This document shows, one piece after another, positions 35,199 through 43,412 of a DNA stretch of 64,000 nucleotides (position 1 is the stretch's first letter; the number at the start of each line of letters is the position of its first letter). Below the pieces are notes generated by a model, which saw only the letters and a list, made by a program, of their open reading frames with translations, was not told the origin of the DNA and ran no database searches. A program made the position numbers and the translations under genes. Origin of the DNA: Lachnospiraceae bacterium 3-1 (GTDB lineage Bacteria; Bacillota; Clostridia; Lachnospirales; Lachnospiraceae); assembly GCA_000403255.2 (NCBI GenBank), contig KE159592.1, positions 257,674 to 321,673 of the forward strand. Direction: 5' to 3'.

Positions 35199-37172
35199 TT
35201 ATTGTTTTTTCTGCTCCTCTGCCACCTCTTCCTTACGGATCTCTTTGGTACGGATTTCTTTGCAAATCTGATTAATAAAATCACCGATTGGCTTAACTCC
35301 TTCATCTCCAGCAAACCTGCTTCGCACAGACACCGTCTTATCTGCTTCTTCCTGTTGGCCTACCACCAGCATATAAGGAACCTTTTCCAACCTGCTTTCC
35401 CTGATTTTATAACCAATTTTTTCTGAACGATTATCTACGGTACATAAAATGCCATTTGCTTTCAGCTCTTTTTCTACTTCTGCGGCATAGGCTTCATATT
35501 TATCAGAAATCGGCAACACCCTTACCTGCTCTGGGCACAGCCAAGTAGGAAATTTTCCTGCATATTTTTCAATCAGCCATGCAAGGGTTCTCTCATAGCA
35601 GCCCATTGAGGTTCTGTGGATAATGTAAGGACGGACTTTTTCACCATTTTGGTCAATGTAATACATGTCAAACTGCTCTGCCAGCAATGCATCCCACTGA
35701 ATGGTAATCATGGTATCTTCCTTGCCATAAACATTTTTGGCATTAATATCAATCTTTGGCCCATAAAACGCAGCTTCTCCCACATCCTCTGTATATTCTA
35801 TGTCAAGCTCATTCATAATATCACGCATATGCTGTTGTGTTTCTTCCCATACCTCTGGTTCCCCAATATATTTTTCTCTATTTTGAGGATCCCATTTAGA
35901 AAGATGATAAGTAACGTCTTCTTCCACTCCCAGAACAGACAAACAGTGTTTCGCCAGTGCAATGCAGCCTTTAAATTCCTCCACCATCTGATCTGGCCTT
36001 ACAATCAGATGTCCTTCGCTAATAGTGAATTGGCGTACACGGGTCAGTCCATGCATCTCCCCGGAATCTTCGTTACGGAATAAAGTGGAGGTTTCCCCAT
36101 AACGCAAGGGCAAATCACGATAGGAATGCTGTTCTGCCTTATAGACATAGTACTGGAATGGGCAGGTCATCGGACGCAATGCCAAGACTTCCTTGTCAAT
36201 TTTCTCATCTCCCAGCACAAACATTCCATCGGTATAATGATCCCAGTGGCCTGAAATTTTGTACAAGTCTGATTTTGCCATCAATGGCGTTTTTGTTCGG
36301 ATATAGCCCCATTCATTGTCCTCCAAATCCTCAATCCAACGCTGCATGGTCTGAATTATCTTGGCTCCTTTTGGCATGAGCAAGGGCAGTCCTTGTCCAA
36401 TCACATCCACAGTGGTAAACAGCTTCATTTCCCTTCCCAGCTTATTGTGATCCCGTTTCTTAATATCTTCTAAATGTTCCAGATATGCCTTCAATTCATC
36501 TTTTGTAGCAAAGGCTGTTCCATAGATTCTTTGAAGCTGCGCCTTATTGGAATCTCCTCTCCAGTATGCCATGGAGGAAGAAATTAGCTTAAACGCCTTA
36601 ATGGGTTTTGTACTCATAAGGTGAGGCCCCGCGCACAAATCGGTAAAGCCTTCTCCTTGCTTATAAAAGGAAATCTCTGCATCCTCTGGTAAATCCTCAA
36701 TCAGCTCTACCTTATAAGGTTCCTCTTTTTCTTTCATAAACTGAATGGCTTCTGCCCTTGGAAGGGTAAATTTCTCCAGTCGGTTCCCTTCCTTAATGAT
36801 TTTTTTCATTTCTTTTTCCAGACTGTCTAAATCTTCCCTGGAAAATGGTTCCGCTTCAAAGTCATAATAGAACCCTTCGTCTATGGAAGGCCCAATTGCC
36901 AGCTTTGCATTGGGAAACAGACGCTTCACTGCTTCCGCCAGCACATGGGAACAGGTGTGGCGGACCGTACGGATTCCTTCGGTATCTTTCTGAGTTAAAA
37001 TATTCAATTCACAGTCTTTCTCAATCATTGTCCTTAAGTCAACTGTCTCTCCATCCACCTCTCCTGCACAGGCCATTCTTGCTAATCCTTCACTGATATC
37101 CAACGCAATATCGTATACGCTTTTTGCTTCACTATATTCCTTTACAGAACCATCTTTTAATACAATTTTCAT
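35199..37172 (-). CDS. thrS: Threonyl-tRNA synthetase
   Basis: 657 residues: TGS domain (1-60), editing domain with HTCSHVLAEAVK and a later CxxxH-type zinc region (about 60-240), class II catalytic core (about 245-535; MTCPFQYYVYK, RYGETSTLFRNEDSGEMHGLTRVRQF spans motif 2, and TSMGCYERTLAWLIE is motif 3), and an anticodon-binding domain (about 540-640). It charges tRNA-Thr. AAAAGGAG precedes the ATG. It lies behind a T-box leader and a small membrane-protein gene, so it should be induced by threonine starvation. Confidence 0.97.
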   Translation of the reverse strand: MKIVLKDGSVKEYSEAKSVYDIALDISEGLARMACAGEVDGETVDLRTMIEKDCELNILTQKDTEGIRTVRHTCSHVLAEAVKRLFPNAKLAIGPSIDEGFYYDFEAEPFSREDLDSLEKEMKKIIKEGNRLEKFTLPRAEAIQFMKEKEEPYKVELIEDLPEDAEISFYKQGEGFTDLCAGPHLMSTKPIKAFKLISSSMAYWRGDSNKAQLQRIYGTAFATKDELKAYLEHLEDIKKRDHNKLGREMKLFTTVDVIGQGLPLLMPKGAKIIQTMQRWIEDLEDNEWGYIRTKTPLMAKSDLYKISGHWDHYTDGMFVLGDEKIDKEVLALRPMTCPFQYYVYKAEQHSYRDLPLRYGETSTLFRNEDSGEMHGLTRVRQFTISEGHLIVRPDQMVEEFKGCIALAKHCLSVLGVEEDVTYHLSKWDPQNREKYIGEPEVWEETQQHMRDIMNELDIEYTEDVGEAAFYGPKIDINAKNVYGKEDTMITIQWDALLAEQFDMYYIDQNGEKVRPYIIHRTSMGCYERTLAWLIEKYAGKFPTWLCPEQVRVLPISDKYEAYAAEVEKELKANGILCTVDNRSEKIGYKIRESRLEKVPYMLVVGQQEEADKTVSVRSRFAGDEGVKPIGDFINQICKEIRTKEIRKEEVAEEQKKQ

Positions 37173-37218
37173 GTTACAAGCTCCTTTTCCATTTGGTAGT
37201 TTTCAGATAATCTTATGG

Positions 37219-37500
37219 TTAATGGAAGGAAAGGGGAGCATCCTCTTCCTTATCCCAATCCTCCAGCTTCTCCATATGGTCCCAATCTTCATAAAATTCA
37301 TCGGTATATTCATTCCCATTATTCTTATTTTTACTGCCATTATGGGAACCTATCATCGTGTATTTTGTACGTCTTGGGGCAAATACATATCCTATGACGA
37401 TACCGCCCAAAAGACTGGTGGTAATGGCCAGTAAATATTCCTTCTTTGTCATTGTTACAACATCTGTTAAAGTTTCCATCCATTCTTTGATTTTACACAT
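37219..37500 (-). CDS. Small single-span membrane protein between the T-box and thrS
   Basis: 93 residues from the ATG at 37500, with GGAGG 6 nt upstream just behind the T-box terminator. A short N-terminal helix, one hydrophobic segment (about 21-39; YLLAITTSLLGGIVIGYVFA), a basic stop-transfer (PRRTKY), and an acidic tail with DEFYEDWDHMEKLEDWDKEEDA. I do not recognise it. The span plus glycine-rich GGIVIGYVFAPRRT resembles YtxH-type envelope proteins. Its stop is 46 nt before thrS, so both should be under threonine T-box control. Confidence 0.75.
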   Translation of the reverse strand: MCKIKEWMETLTDVVTMTKKEYLLAITTSLLGGIVIGYVFAPRRTKYTMIGSHNGSKNKNNGNEYTDEFYEDWDHMEKLEDWDKEEDAPLSFH

Positions 37501-37524
37501 AGCGCTCCTCCTTTTTTGGTAATT

Positions 37525-37815
37525 GGTAAAAAGAATCCCATGCAATACAAAAAGTACTGCATGGGACGTAAATACGCGGTTCCACCCTGCTTGCCCTATT
37601 TTGGGCCTCTCATTCTGACGATAACGGAGTCACCGGGCCTTCGCCGCTCCAGGGTGGTCTTCGGCTGCTTCCTGCCAAACCGCTTCCAGCCCCAAACACT
37701 TCTTCTGTTCTTCGACGGTTCTCTCTGCTTTCTTCCCTTCGCTGCCTGAGCAATAAGGGGAATCTGACATTTCACAGCTTACTCTTCCTATCAACGCTTT
37801 CTTCTATTTTTGTTC
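37525..37815 (-). promoter_or_regulatory. T-box riboswitch, specifier ACC (threonine)
   Basis: The minus strand contains the T-box core AGGGTGGAACCGCG (37575-37588) followed by a terminator hairpin (CCCATGCA/TGCATGGG, then CTTTTT at 37525-37566). In the stem I region the context GAAG-ACC-ACCCTGGAGC puts the specifier codon ACC, threonine, at 37656-37658. This agrees with thrS downstream. The first gene after the terminator is the small membrane protein, not thrS itself. Confidence 0.92.
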
Positions 37816-37821
37816 TCTCTT

Positions 37822-37850
37822 ACTATAATCCATTTTCACCAGTCTGTAAA
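37822..37850 (-). promoter_or_regulatory. Sigma-A promoter of the T-box-thrS operon
   Basis: Minus strand TTTACA, exact 17-nt spacer, TATAGT. It begins only 4 nt past the stop codon of the upstream SEC-C gene. Confidence 0.85.
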
Positions 37851-37853
37851 GAA

Positions 37854-38360
37854 TTATTTATTTCTTCCACAACATTTCTTATATTTTTTTCCACTGCCGC
37901 ATGGACAGGGATCATTGGGATATATTTTATTCTCTTTGATAATTGTGCCAGATTTCTTCTGTTCCAAATACAGTCTGTGTCTAGTCTCCTCGTCAAAAAT
38001 ATCTTCCCACTGAGGAAGCTCATAAAGCCAGTCCGCCTTAGCGTCCACCATATTTTTATAAAGCTTTTCCTTATCAAAAACAAGACTTACCCTGGTATCC
38101 TCTTCCATCTCTTCAATTGGATTCGGTGTAACCAGGCTGTCATTGATACCATCTAAGAATCCTGTCATATCCATAATGGACAATTCATATTTTTCTGCCA
38201 GCTCCTTCACAGTTCCCTCCACTGCCTGGTCTGGATCTTCTAGCAATTTCTCATATACTCCCTTTTCCAAAAGAAAATATCTCTGCCAAAATCTCTGAAG
38301 TTCCCCTTTATTGGTCTCCTGATTATATGCAACATCTTTCCATTGCTCTAATAATGCCAT
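37854..38360 (-). CDS. SEC-C motif protein
   Basis: 168 residues from the ATG at 38360 (AGGATGG upstream). A helical body of ~140 residues ends in a perfect SEC-C zinc motif [16 protein letters not shown], the same metal-binding module found at the SecA C-terminus, which contacts SecB or ribosomes. The body contains [23 protein letters not shown], typical of a Lachnospiraceae family annotated only by the SEC-C tail. It is probably a cytosolic protein associated with translation or secretion; the exact role is unknown. It has its own promoter. Confidence 0.85.
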   Translation of the reverse strand: MALLEQWKDVAYNQETNKGELQRFWQRYFLLEKGVYEKLLEDPDQAVEGTVKELAEKYELSIMDMTGFLDGINDSLVTPNPIEEMEEDTRVSLVFDKEKLYKNMVDAKADWLYELPQWEDIFDEETRHRLYLEQKKSGTIIKENKIYPNDPCPCGSGKKYKKCCGRNK

Positions 38361-38422
38361 ATTAAATACCATCCTTTACTGCTATTCTCAGTTCTGTACA
38401 TATATTTTTACATGCTTTTCAT

Positions 38423-38451
38423 AGTATAACTCATTTCTTATGGTTTTTCAA
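38423..38451 (-). promoter_or_regulatory. Sigma-A promoter of the SEC-C gene
   Basis: Minus strand TTGAAA, 17-nt spacer, TATACT, 63 nt before the start codon. Confidence 0.85.
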
Positions 38452-38588
38452 AGGATTTTTTGTGAAATTTTCGCATGTGACCTAACTGTTTTGTCCTTTC
38501 AGCTTCCCGCATTGCTTCATTCCAGGGATTCTTAGAGATAAGAATAAAAATATTCATAGGAGCTTCGATTTTTTAATTTTTCATTTTA

Positions 38589-38617
38589 TGAAACTTTTTG
38601 TGCTTCTTCTTCATCTA
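38589..38617 (+). promoter_or_regulatory. ECF-type promoter of the sigma/anti-sigma operon
   Basis: TGAAAC, 17-nt spacer, CATCTA. This is one base from the SigV/SigM/SigX-type consensus (TGAAAC, 16-17 nt, CGTCTA) and lies about 180 nt before the sigma gene, which suggests autoregulation. Confidence 0.65.
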
Positions 38618-38794
38618 ACATACAAGATAGGTAATTGAGAAACTTTTAAAAATATTAGGTACAATTTTGCAAATGTAAAGTAAGTATTTTCCGATACAGA
38701 AACTAAGAAAATTGTGTGAATTGTACATGAAATTATATTGAGTTTATGGTTTCCCAATTGCTTAAATATACAAAACCTGAAAGGAGAATACCAC

Positions 38795-39298
38795 ATGAAC
38801 ACGCCAAAAGTGCAACAAATGCAGCAATTGGTAGAACAGGAACTATTGGCTTCCTACGATGCTTTGTATCGTCTGGCTTTCACTTATGTCAAAAACGAAT
38901 CTGATGCTATGGATATTGTACAGGAAAGTGCTTACAAAGCTATTCGCTCTGCCGCTTCTGTCCGAAATAAAGCTTTCATCAAAACCTGGCTTTGGCGCAT
39001 CGTCATCAACACTTCCATGGAATTTCTACGGGAGAAACAACGTGAAATTTCCTGTGACGTTATGCAGGAATATGGTAAAGAAGATATATATCTTGACTTT
39101 GATACCATTGAAGCTCTGGATATTCTGAACGAGAAAGAACGTGCAGCAGTTGTACTGCGTTATTTCGAGGAGCGAAAACTGCAGGAAATTGCTGATACGC
39201 TGGATGAAACCTTAAGCGCCACCAAAAGCCTTTTATACCGCAGTTTAAAAAAAATGAAGATTAAATTAACGGAAGGAGAATTCTGCCATGAATCGTAA
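38795..39298 (+). CDS. ECF RNA polymerase sigma factor (SigV-like)
   Basis: 167 residues from the ATG at 38795 with AAGGAGA upstream. Sigma region 2 (YDALYRLAFTYVKNESDAMDIVQESAYKA, then FIKTWLWRIVINTSMEFLRE) and region 4 (LDILNEKERAAVVLRYFEERKLQEIADTLDETLSATKSLLYRSL) without region 3, as in ECF group factors. It is followed by an overlapping membrane anti-sigma gene. By analogy with SigV-RsiV it may respond to lysozyme or envelope damage. An ECF-like promoter lies upstream. Confidence 0.93.
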   Translation: MNTPKVQQMQQLVEQELLASYDALYRLAFTYVKNESDAMDIVQESAYKAIRSAASVRNKAFIKTWLWRIVINTSMEFLREKQREISCDVMQEYGKEDIYLDFDTIEALDILNEKERAAVVLRYFEERKLQEIADTLDETLSATKSLLYRSLKKMKIKLTEGEFCHES

Positions 39299-40259
39299 TT
39301 TAGAACAAATCAAACAAGATTATCAAAACATCAAAGTACCAGATACCTTAAAAAGCCAGGTAGAAACCGCCATTGCCCAGGCCAAAAAAGACATAGCGGC
39401 AAATGCAGTTTCCGAAAAATCAAATCCTGGAAATATAAGAAAAAGCCGCCAAAATACAACAGATAAAACACCTGCATCCATTTTCCGCTTCCCCTTTGTC
39501 AAAGCGGCCGCAGGCGTTGCTGCCGCTGCTTTCCTTCTGGTTATCCTTGCCAATTCCGGGCCATCTGTTTCTCACGCCATGGAACAAATTCCTATCCTTG
39601 GCGTTATTGCAAAAATAGTTACATTCCGGGAATACAATCATCAGGAAAAAAACATGGAGGCCAACATCAAAGTTCCCGAAATTGAGATAAAAGATGAAGA
39701 AGGAAAAATATTGGAAGACGCCACGGAAAAATTAAACAGCAATATTCAGTCCTATACCGATGAAATCATCGCTGCTTATGAAGCGGATCGAAAAGCCTCT
39801 GGCGGAGAGGACACCCAAGCGGTAGATTTGGACTATGAAGTGGTTACAGACAACGATACCTTATTTTCCCTCCGTTTTCACCAGACGGTCACCCAAGCTG
39901 GAGCCGCCCAGATGGAAAAAATCTATCATATCGATAAACAAACTGGTAAAATGATTGCCCTAAAAGACTTGTTTCAGGACAATGCAGACTATCAAACGCC
40001 CATTTATGAAAACATCAGACAACAGATGAAAGAACAAATGGCACAAGACGAATCAAAAATTTACTGGGTGGATAGCGATATGCCGGAATCAGAATTTTTA
40101 GAATTGCCAGACACCGTAAATTTCTATGTGAATGAATCTGGCAAGCTGGTCATTGTTTTTGACGAATATCAGGTGGCTCCTGGTTACATGGGCGTCGTCA
40201 CCTTTGAAATCCCCACCGAGATCGTAAAAGACATTGTAAAAGACGGGTACTTATTATAA
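39288..40259 (+). CDS. RsiV-like membrane anti-sigma factor
   Basis: 323 residues; its start overlaps the sigma gene by 11 nt behind GGAAGGAG. A cytosolic N-terminus (1-70) that should hold the sigma factor, one span (about 73-90; AAAGVAAAAFLLVILANS), then an extracellular part with a DUF4179/DUF4163-like segment and a DUF3298-like domain (about 190-315; MEKIYHIDKQTGKMIALKDLF and FDEYQVAPGYMGVVTFEIP). In Bacillus and Clostridioides RsiV this domain binds lysozyme, which triggers proteolysis and release of SigV. The same logic is likely here. Confidence 0.88.
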   Translation: MNRNLEQIKQDYQNIKVPDTLKSQVETAIAQAKKDIAANAVSEKSNPGNIRKSRQNTTDKTPASIFRFPFVKAAAGVAAAAFLLVILANSGPSVSHAMEQIPILGVIAKIVTFREYNHQEKNMEANIKVPEIEIKDEEGKILEDATEKLNSNIQSYTDEIIAAYEADRKASGGEDTQAVDLDYEVVTDNDTLFSLRFHQTVTQAGAAQMEKIYHIDKQTGKMIALKDLFQDNADYQTPIYENIRQQMKEQMAQDESKIYWVDSDMPESEFLELPDTVNFYVNESGKLVIVFDEYQVAPGYMGVVTFEIPTEIVKDIVKDGYLL

Positions 40260-40299
40260 AATGTTTGTTGAATTTTCTTTGTGCAAATAGTAATAACAA

Positions 40300-40383
40300 G
40301 AACAGCTTCTTCCCCTTCTGCACTCTTCGCAAGGAATGTAAGTTAAAACCTTGCGAAGGGAAGAAAGCTAATATTCTTTTTTT
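40300..40383 (+). terminator. Terminator of the sigma/anti-sigma operon
   Basis: Nested stem: AGCTTCTTCCC with GGGAAGAAAGCT outside and CTTCGCAAGG with CCTTGCGAAG inside, followed by TTCTTTTTTTC. Confidence 0.85.
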
Positions 40384-40438
40384 CAACTGAAATACAAATT
40401 TTTTCTAACTGTATTGATGAAAGAATTTCTACTTCTGC

Positions 40439-41101
40439 TTAAATAATGTTACATTTTTCTAACGTTCTAAGAAATGTCCTTTCTTTGCATTTTATCTTTT
40501 TCCAATCCCATTCTTTCTTACCGAACACCCTGCAAACCACTTTCCTAATATATTGAGATTCAAAATAATTTTCGCTATTATTCACAATATATGATTCTTT
40601 TTTCTGTCCACTATCAAACAATCCCAAAAAAACATATGTCTTTTTTTCTGTAATACACTTACATGTATCCTCCAAATTTTGTGATAAATAAATTTTATTC
40701 GTATTTTTGTTTTTTACCTCACTTAATATCGCCTGAAATTCACCATCTCGTATAGGAACTAAGTGAAGATGCATATGGTAAATACCGCATCCTCCATTAT
40801 TTCCATTATCATTTAGCACACCATGTTCAAAACACAACGCATTCTTTTGATACAAATTTTCATATAAATTTCCAATCCTAAAAACTAAGCTTTCCAATTC
40901 CGCTAATATATCTTTCTTTAACATTCCCATTGCATTAATATGTTCTTTCGATACAATCAGCAAATGTCCTTCCCGTAATTGTCCCATACAAGGAAAAATG
41001 GAAAAATGTTCCGTCTCGCATAACACTCTATTTCTATCTCCATATATTTTATTATAAACAGTTTCTATCCCTTCTCTTTCATCACAATAATCACAACTCA
41101 T
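40439..41101 (-). CDS. HIT-superfamily protein with N-terminal cysteine pair
   Basis: 220 residues from the ATG at 41101 (GGGAGG 7 nt upstream). An N-terminal CDYC pair is followed by a HIT fold (about 20-125; SIFPCMGQLREGHLLIVSKEH) ending in the catalytic triad YHMHLHLVP, so it should hydrolyse or transfer nucleotidyl groups from AMP- or NMP-like substrates. The C-terminal ~90 residues (with TEKKTYVFLGLFD and VCRVFGKKEWDWKK) are unrecognised. It starts 2 nt after the phosphoribosyltransferase fragment ends, so the two were co-translated. The pairing of a PRTase with a HIT hydrolase suggests a nucleotide or sugar-phosphate pathway not known to me. Confidence 0.8.
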   Translation of the reverse strand: MSCDYCDEREGIETVYNKIYGDRNRVLCETEHFSIFPCMGQLREGHLLIVSKEHINAMGMLKKDILAELESLVFRIGNLYENLYQKNALCFEHGVLNDNGNNGGCGIYHMHLHLVPIRDGEFQAILSEVKNKNTNKIYLSQNLEDTCKCITEKKTYVFLGLFDSGQKKESYIVNNSENYFESQYIRKVVCRVFGKKEWDWKKIKCKERTFLRTLEKCNII

Positions 41102-41103
41102 AA

Positions 41104-41613
41104 TCAATCCTCCCTTTCCTCATATACTTTTTGTAATCTTGCCTCGTCCGTACAAACAAGGCACTTAATGTTGTTAATATTATGCCTTTTTAATTCCCTT
41201 TTTGGGTGATACTTCTTATGTTTGTATTTAAACAGACAATATAATCCTTCTACTTCATATGTACCTTCTGGCAATTTCTCAATACTTTCATATACCCTCT
41301 TGCCAGTTACTAAAACATCATGAACAATAATCACTCTATTCTTGGTATTTAACTTTCTTTTATAATTGCCATCCCAAAACTCATTTTTGCATATTCGTTC
41401 CTTTTCCTGAATAGCAATAATTGGCTTACGTAAAATTTTCCCTACTTCCAACCCCAATAATAAGTTACTGCCCTGAGGAATAATAATATAGTCCAAACAA
41501 TCAACTGCATTTCCCATACACATAACAATATAATCTGCCATAATATAAGCCACATTGTTACATAACTTAGGATCATAAAGCGCCGCATACAGATTTATAA
41601 AATAGCCCACCTC
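41104..41613 (-). pseudogene. Membrane-anchored phosphoribosyltransferase, C-terminal part (gene split by IS110)
   Basis: This frame encodes a type I phosphoribosyltransferase fold: LDYIIIPQGSNLLLGLEVGKIL, then IIAIQEKER, and the PRPP-binding loop VIIVHDVLVTGKRVYES (first acidic residue is His). It has no convincing start: the AGGAGG at its 5' edge is really Lys-Glu-Val coding sequence of the ancestral gene. Joining it to 43413-44000 at the CT core of the IS gives one continuous frame (SDRIYK-EVGYFINLY). The whole protein would have about 363 residues: an N-terminal membrane part and a C-terminal PRTase domain. The HIT gene follows by 2 nt. Confidence 0.8.
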
Positions 41614-41639
41614 CTAGTATAATAATGGTGTAGTCAATC

Positions 41640-41975
41640 AAGACTACTTGGTTAATAAATTTCTATAAATCAGATAACAGAAGAAGGTGTTCTTCCTTCA
41701 TCAGATGTTATCCGAAAATAATTATCATGTCTGACGGTTCCTGATAGACACCAGATGAAACATAAGGTATTATCCCTTAGGATAGGATAAAGAATGTCCA
41801 CCTCCTTGGGAAGCTGATTCTCATCAGCCTATACCTACAATTAAGTCAATTAGTCCATTCGACAGGGTTTTATGTTTTAGCTGGTTGGGAGCCGGAAGGC
41901 AATACCCGTATAACACGCTAGGTTGTGTACCTGCCAGATTGGAAATGGATTCCTATCAGAAAGGAGCTTCTGCTC
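41640..41975 (+). ncRNA. Candidate bridge RNA in the left end of the IS110 element
   Basis: The left non-coding end carries several stem-loops. CCACCTCCTT at 41798-41807 equals the target strand 5' of and including the CT core (41607-41615 plus the first base after the right core), the expected left target guide of seven bases plus core; it is followed by hairpin GCTGAT-TCTC-ATCAGC. Further on TTAGCTGG (41877-41884) equals the element's own right end (43413-43420), as a donor guide would, followed by hairpin GCC-GGAA-GGC. Both guides are followed by TTGGGA or TGGGA. Exact RNA ends are not known, and the donor guide does not match the last base plus core. Confidence 0.7.
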
Positions 41976-43292
41976 ATGTCAAACAAAGTTGTTTTTAATT
42001 TAGATGGATTATTCATCTCTGTTGGTATTGATGTCGGCGCTGACTTCTCCTGGATGTCTATCGCACTCCCGAACCAGCAGTTTGTAGGAAAGCCTTATAA
42101 AATCCTGCATAACCGCATGGATTCCCTTACAGCCGCTGTTTCGAAAATAAAAGAAGCAGAAGAGCTGTATTCTTTGGAAAGCCGCATTTTCCTTGAATCC
42201 ACGGGAATCTATCATTACCCACTCTTCTGCTATCTTCGTGATAAGGGTTTTAACGTGTCTGTTATCAATCCTATCATCACTAAGAATAGCACAAATATCA
42301 ACATACGGAAAGTGCATAATGACCGTTTTGATTCAAAAAAGGCTGCTTTAGTTGGATTGAAACCTGATTTAAAGGTTTCTCTCATGCCATCTGACCTTGC
42401 CCTCAACTGCCGCAACCTTTGTCGGGAATACTACGACTTAATGGATAACCGCAGTGCTTATGTGAATAAGCTTCAGGGCGAATTGCGAATGGCTTTTCCT
42501 CAGTATCTTGGCATTTTTTCAAAGGTTACGGTTAATACATCACTTACACTGTTGGAGACGTATACCTCCCCAGCTGCATTTATTGAAGCAGACCGACAAG
42601 AGATTATTGATGCCATTAAATCTACTGCACGCTTTGGGCTTACCTATGCCCAGAACAAGTATCATGCCATTATCCAGGCTGCTAATGAAGCGAATGAATT
42701 CGGTTACATCATTGACAGCAACATCAAACGCATCCGCCTTTATATTGGTTTCATCCGTAAATATGACGAAGAAATCAAAGGCATCCTGGGTTCCATGCAT
42801 GAGCTTGTTGATGCCAATGAAGCCACCGACTTTGTCAGGCAGATCCATTTGATCGAAACGTTCAAAGGCGCTGGTTTCTTATCCGCCGTATCCCTCATGG
42901 GAGAGATTGGAGATTTTTCTGCATTCTCCAAGCCAAAACAGCTTTTTGCTTACTTTGGTCTTGATCCGGCAGTAAAACAATCCGGCAAATTTGAAGGCAC
43001 AAAAACCCAAATGTCTAAAAGGGGCTCCGCCATAGCCAGGCGGGTGGTCCATACACTGGCTTTACAAAGCATCGGCACATCCCGCACGGGAGAAGCCAAA
43101 AATCCGGTTCTGCGTGATTACTACCTCAAAAAATGTGAATCAAAACCCAAACTCGTGGCAATGGGGGCTGTTTCACACAAAGTATGCAACATGATATTTG
43201 CAATACTCAGGGACAATAAGCCTTTTGAAATCATTACTCCGCAGGAGCATATCAAAAAACACAATGCTGCTAAATGCGACATAGCCGCATAA
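41976..43292 (+). CDS. IS110-family transposase (bridge-RNA-guided recombinase)
   Basis: 438 residues from the ATG at 41976 (AGGAG upstream). N-terminal RuvC-like DEDD domain with GIDVGADFSWM (first Asp), FLESTGIYHYPLF (Glu) and VHNDRFDSKKAAL (Asp pair), a coiled-coil middle region, and a C-terminal Tnp domain (Transposase_20) with FKGAGFLSAVSLMGEIGDF and the serine-bearing FEGTKTQMSKRGSAIARRV. The gene looks intact. It recombines donor and target DNA guided by a structured RNA from the element's non-coding end. Confidence 0.95.
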   Translation: MSNKVVFNLDGLFISVGIDVGADFSWMSIALPNQQFVGKPYKILHNRMDSLTAAVSKIKEAEELYSLESRIFLESTGIYHYPLFCYLRDKGFNVSVINPIITKNSTNINIRKVHNDRFDSKKAALVGLKPDLKVSLMPSDLALNCRNLCREYYDLMDNRSAYVNKLQGELRMAFPQYLGIFSKVTVNTSLTLLETYTSPAAFIEADRQEIIDAIKSTARFGLTYAQNKYHAIIQAANEANEFGYIIDSNIKRIRLYIGFIRKYDEEIKGILGSMHELVDANEATDFVRQIHLIETFKGAGFLSAVSLMGEIGDFSAFSKPKQLFAYFGLDPAVKQSGKFEGTKTQMSKRGSAIARRVVHTLALQSIGTSRTGEAKNPVLRDYYLKKCESKPKLVAMGAVSHKVCNMIFAILRDNKPFEIITPQEHIKKHNAAKCDIAA

Positions 43293-43412
43293 AATACTGT
43301 AAATCCAACGAATCGATATCTTTTGAAAAAATGATATTTTCACCAAGGGGTAAGTGCGCCTTTTTTGCTTTAAAAATAATTTCGATTTTTCTCATTTTGC
43401 TATTGACATTTA

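Noticed and set aside
41104-41610. Complete stand-alone phosphoribosyltransferase gene starting with GTG at 41610
   Set aside because: The AGGAGG there overlaps the proposed GTG itself, and the frame joins perfectly to the upstream gene when the IS is removed, so it is a fragment.
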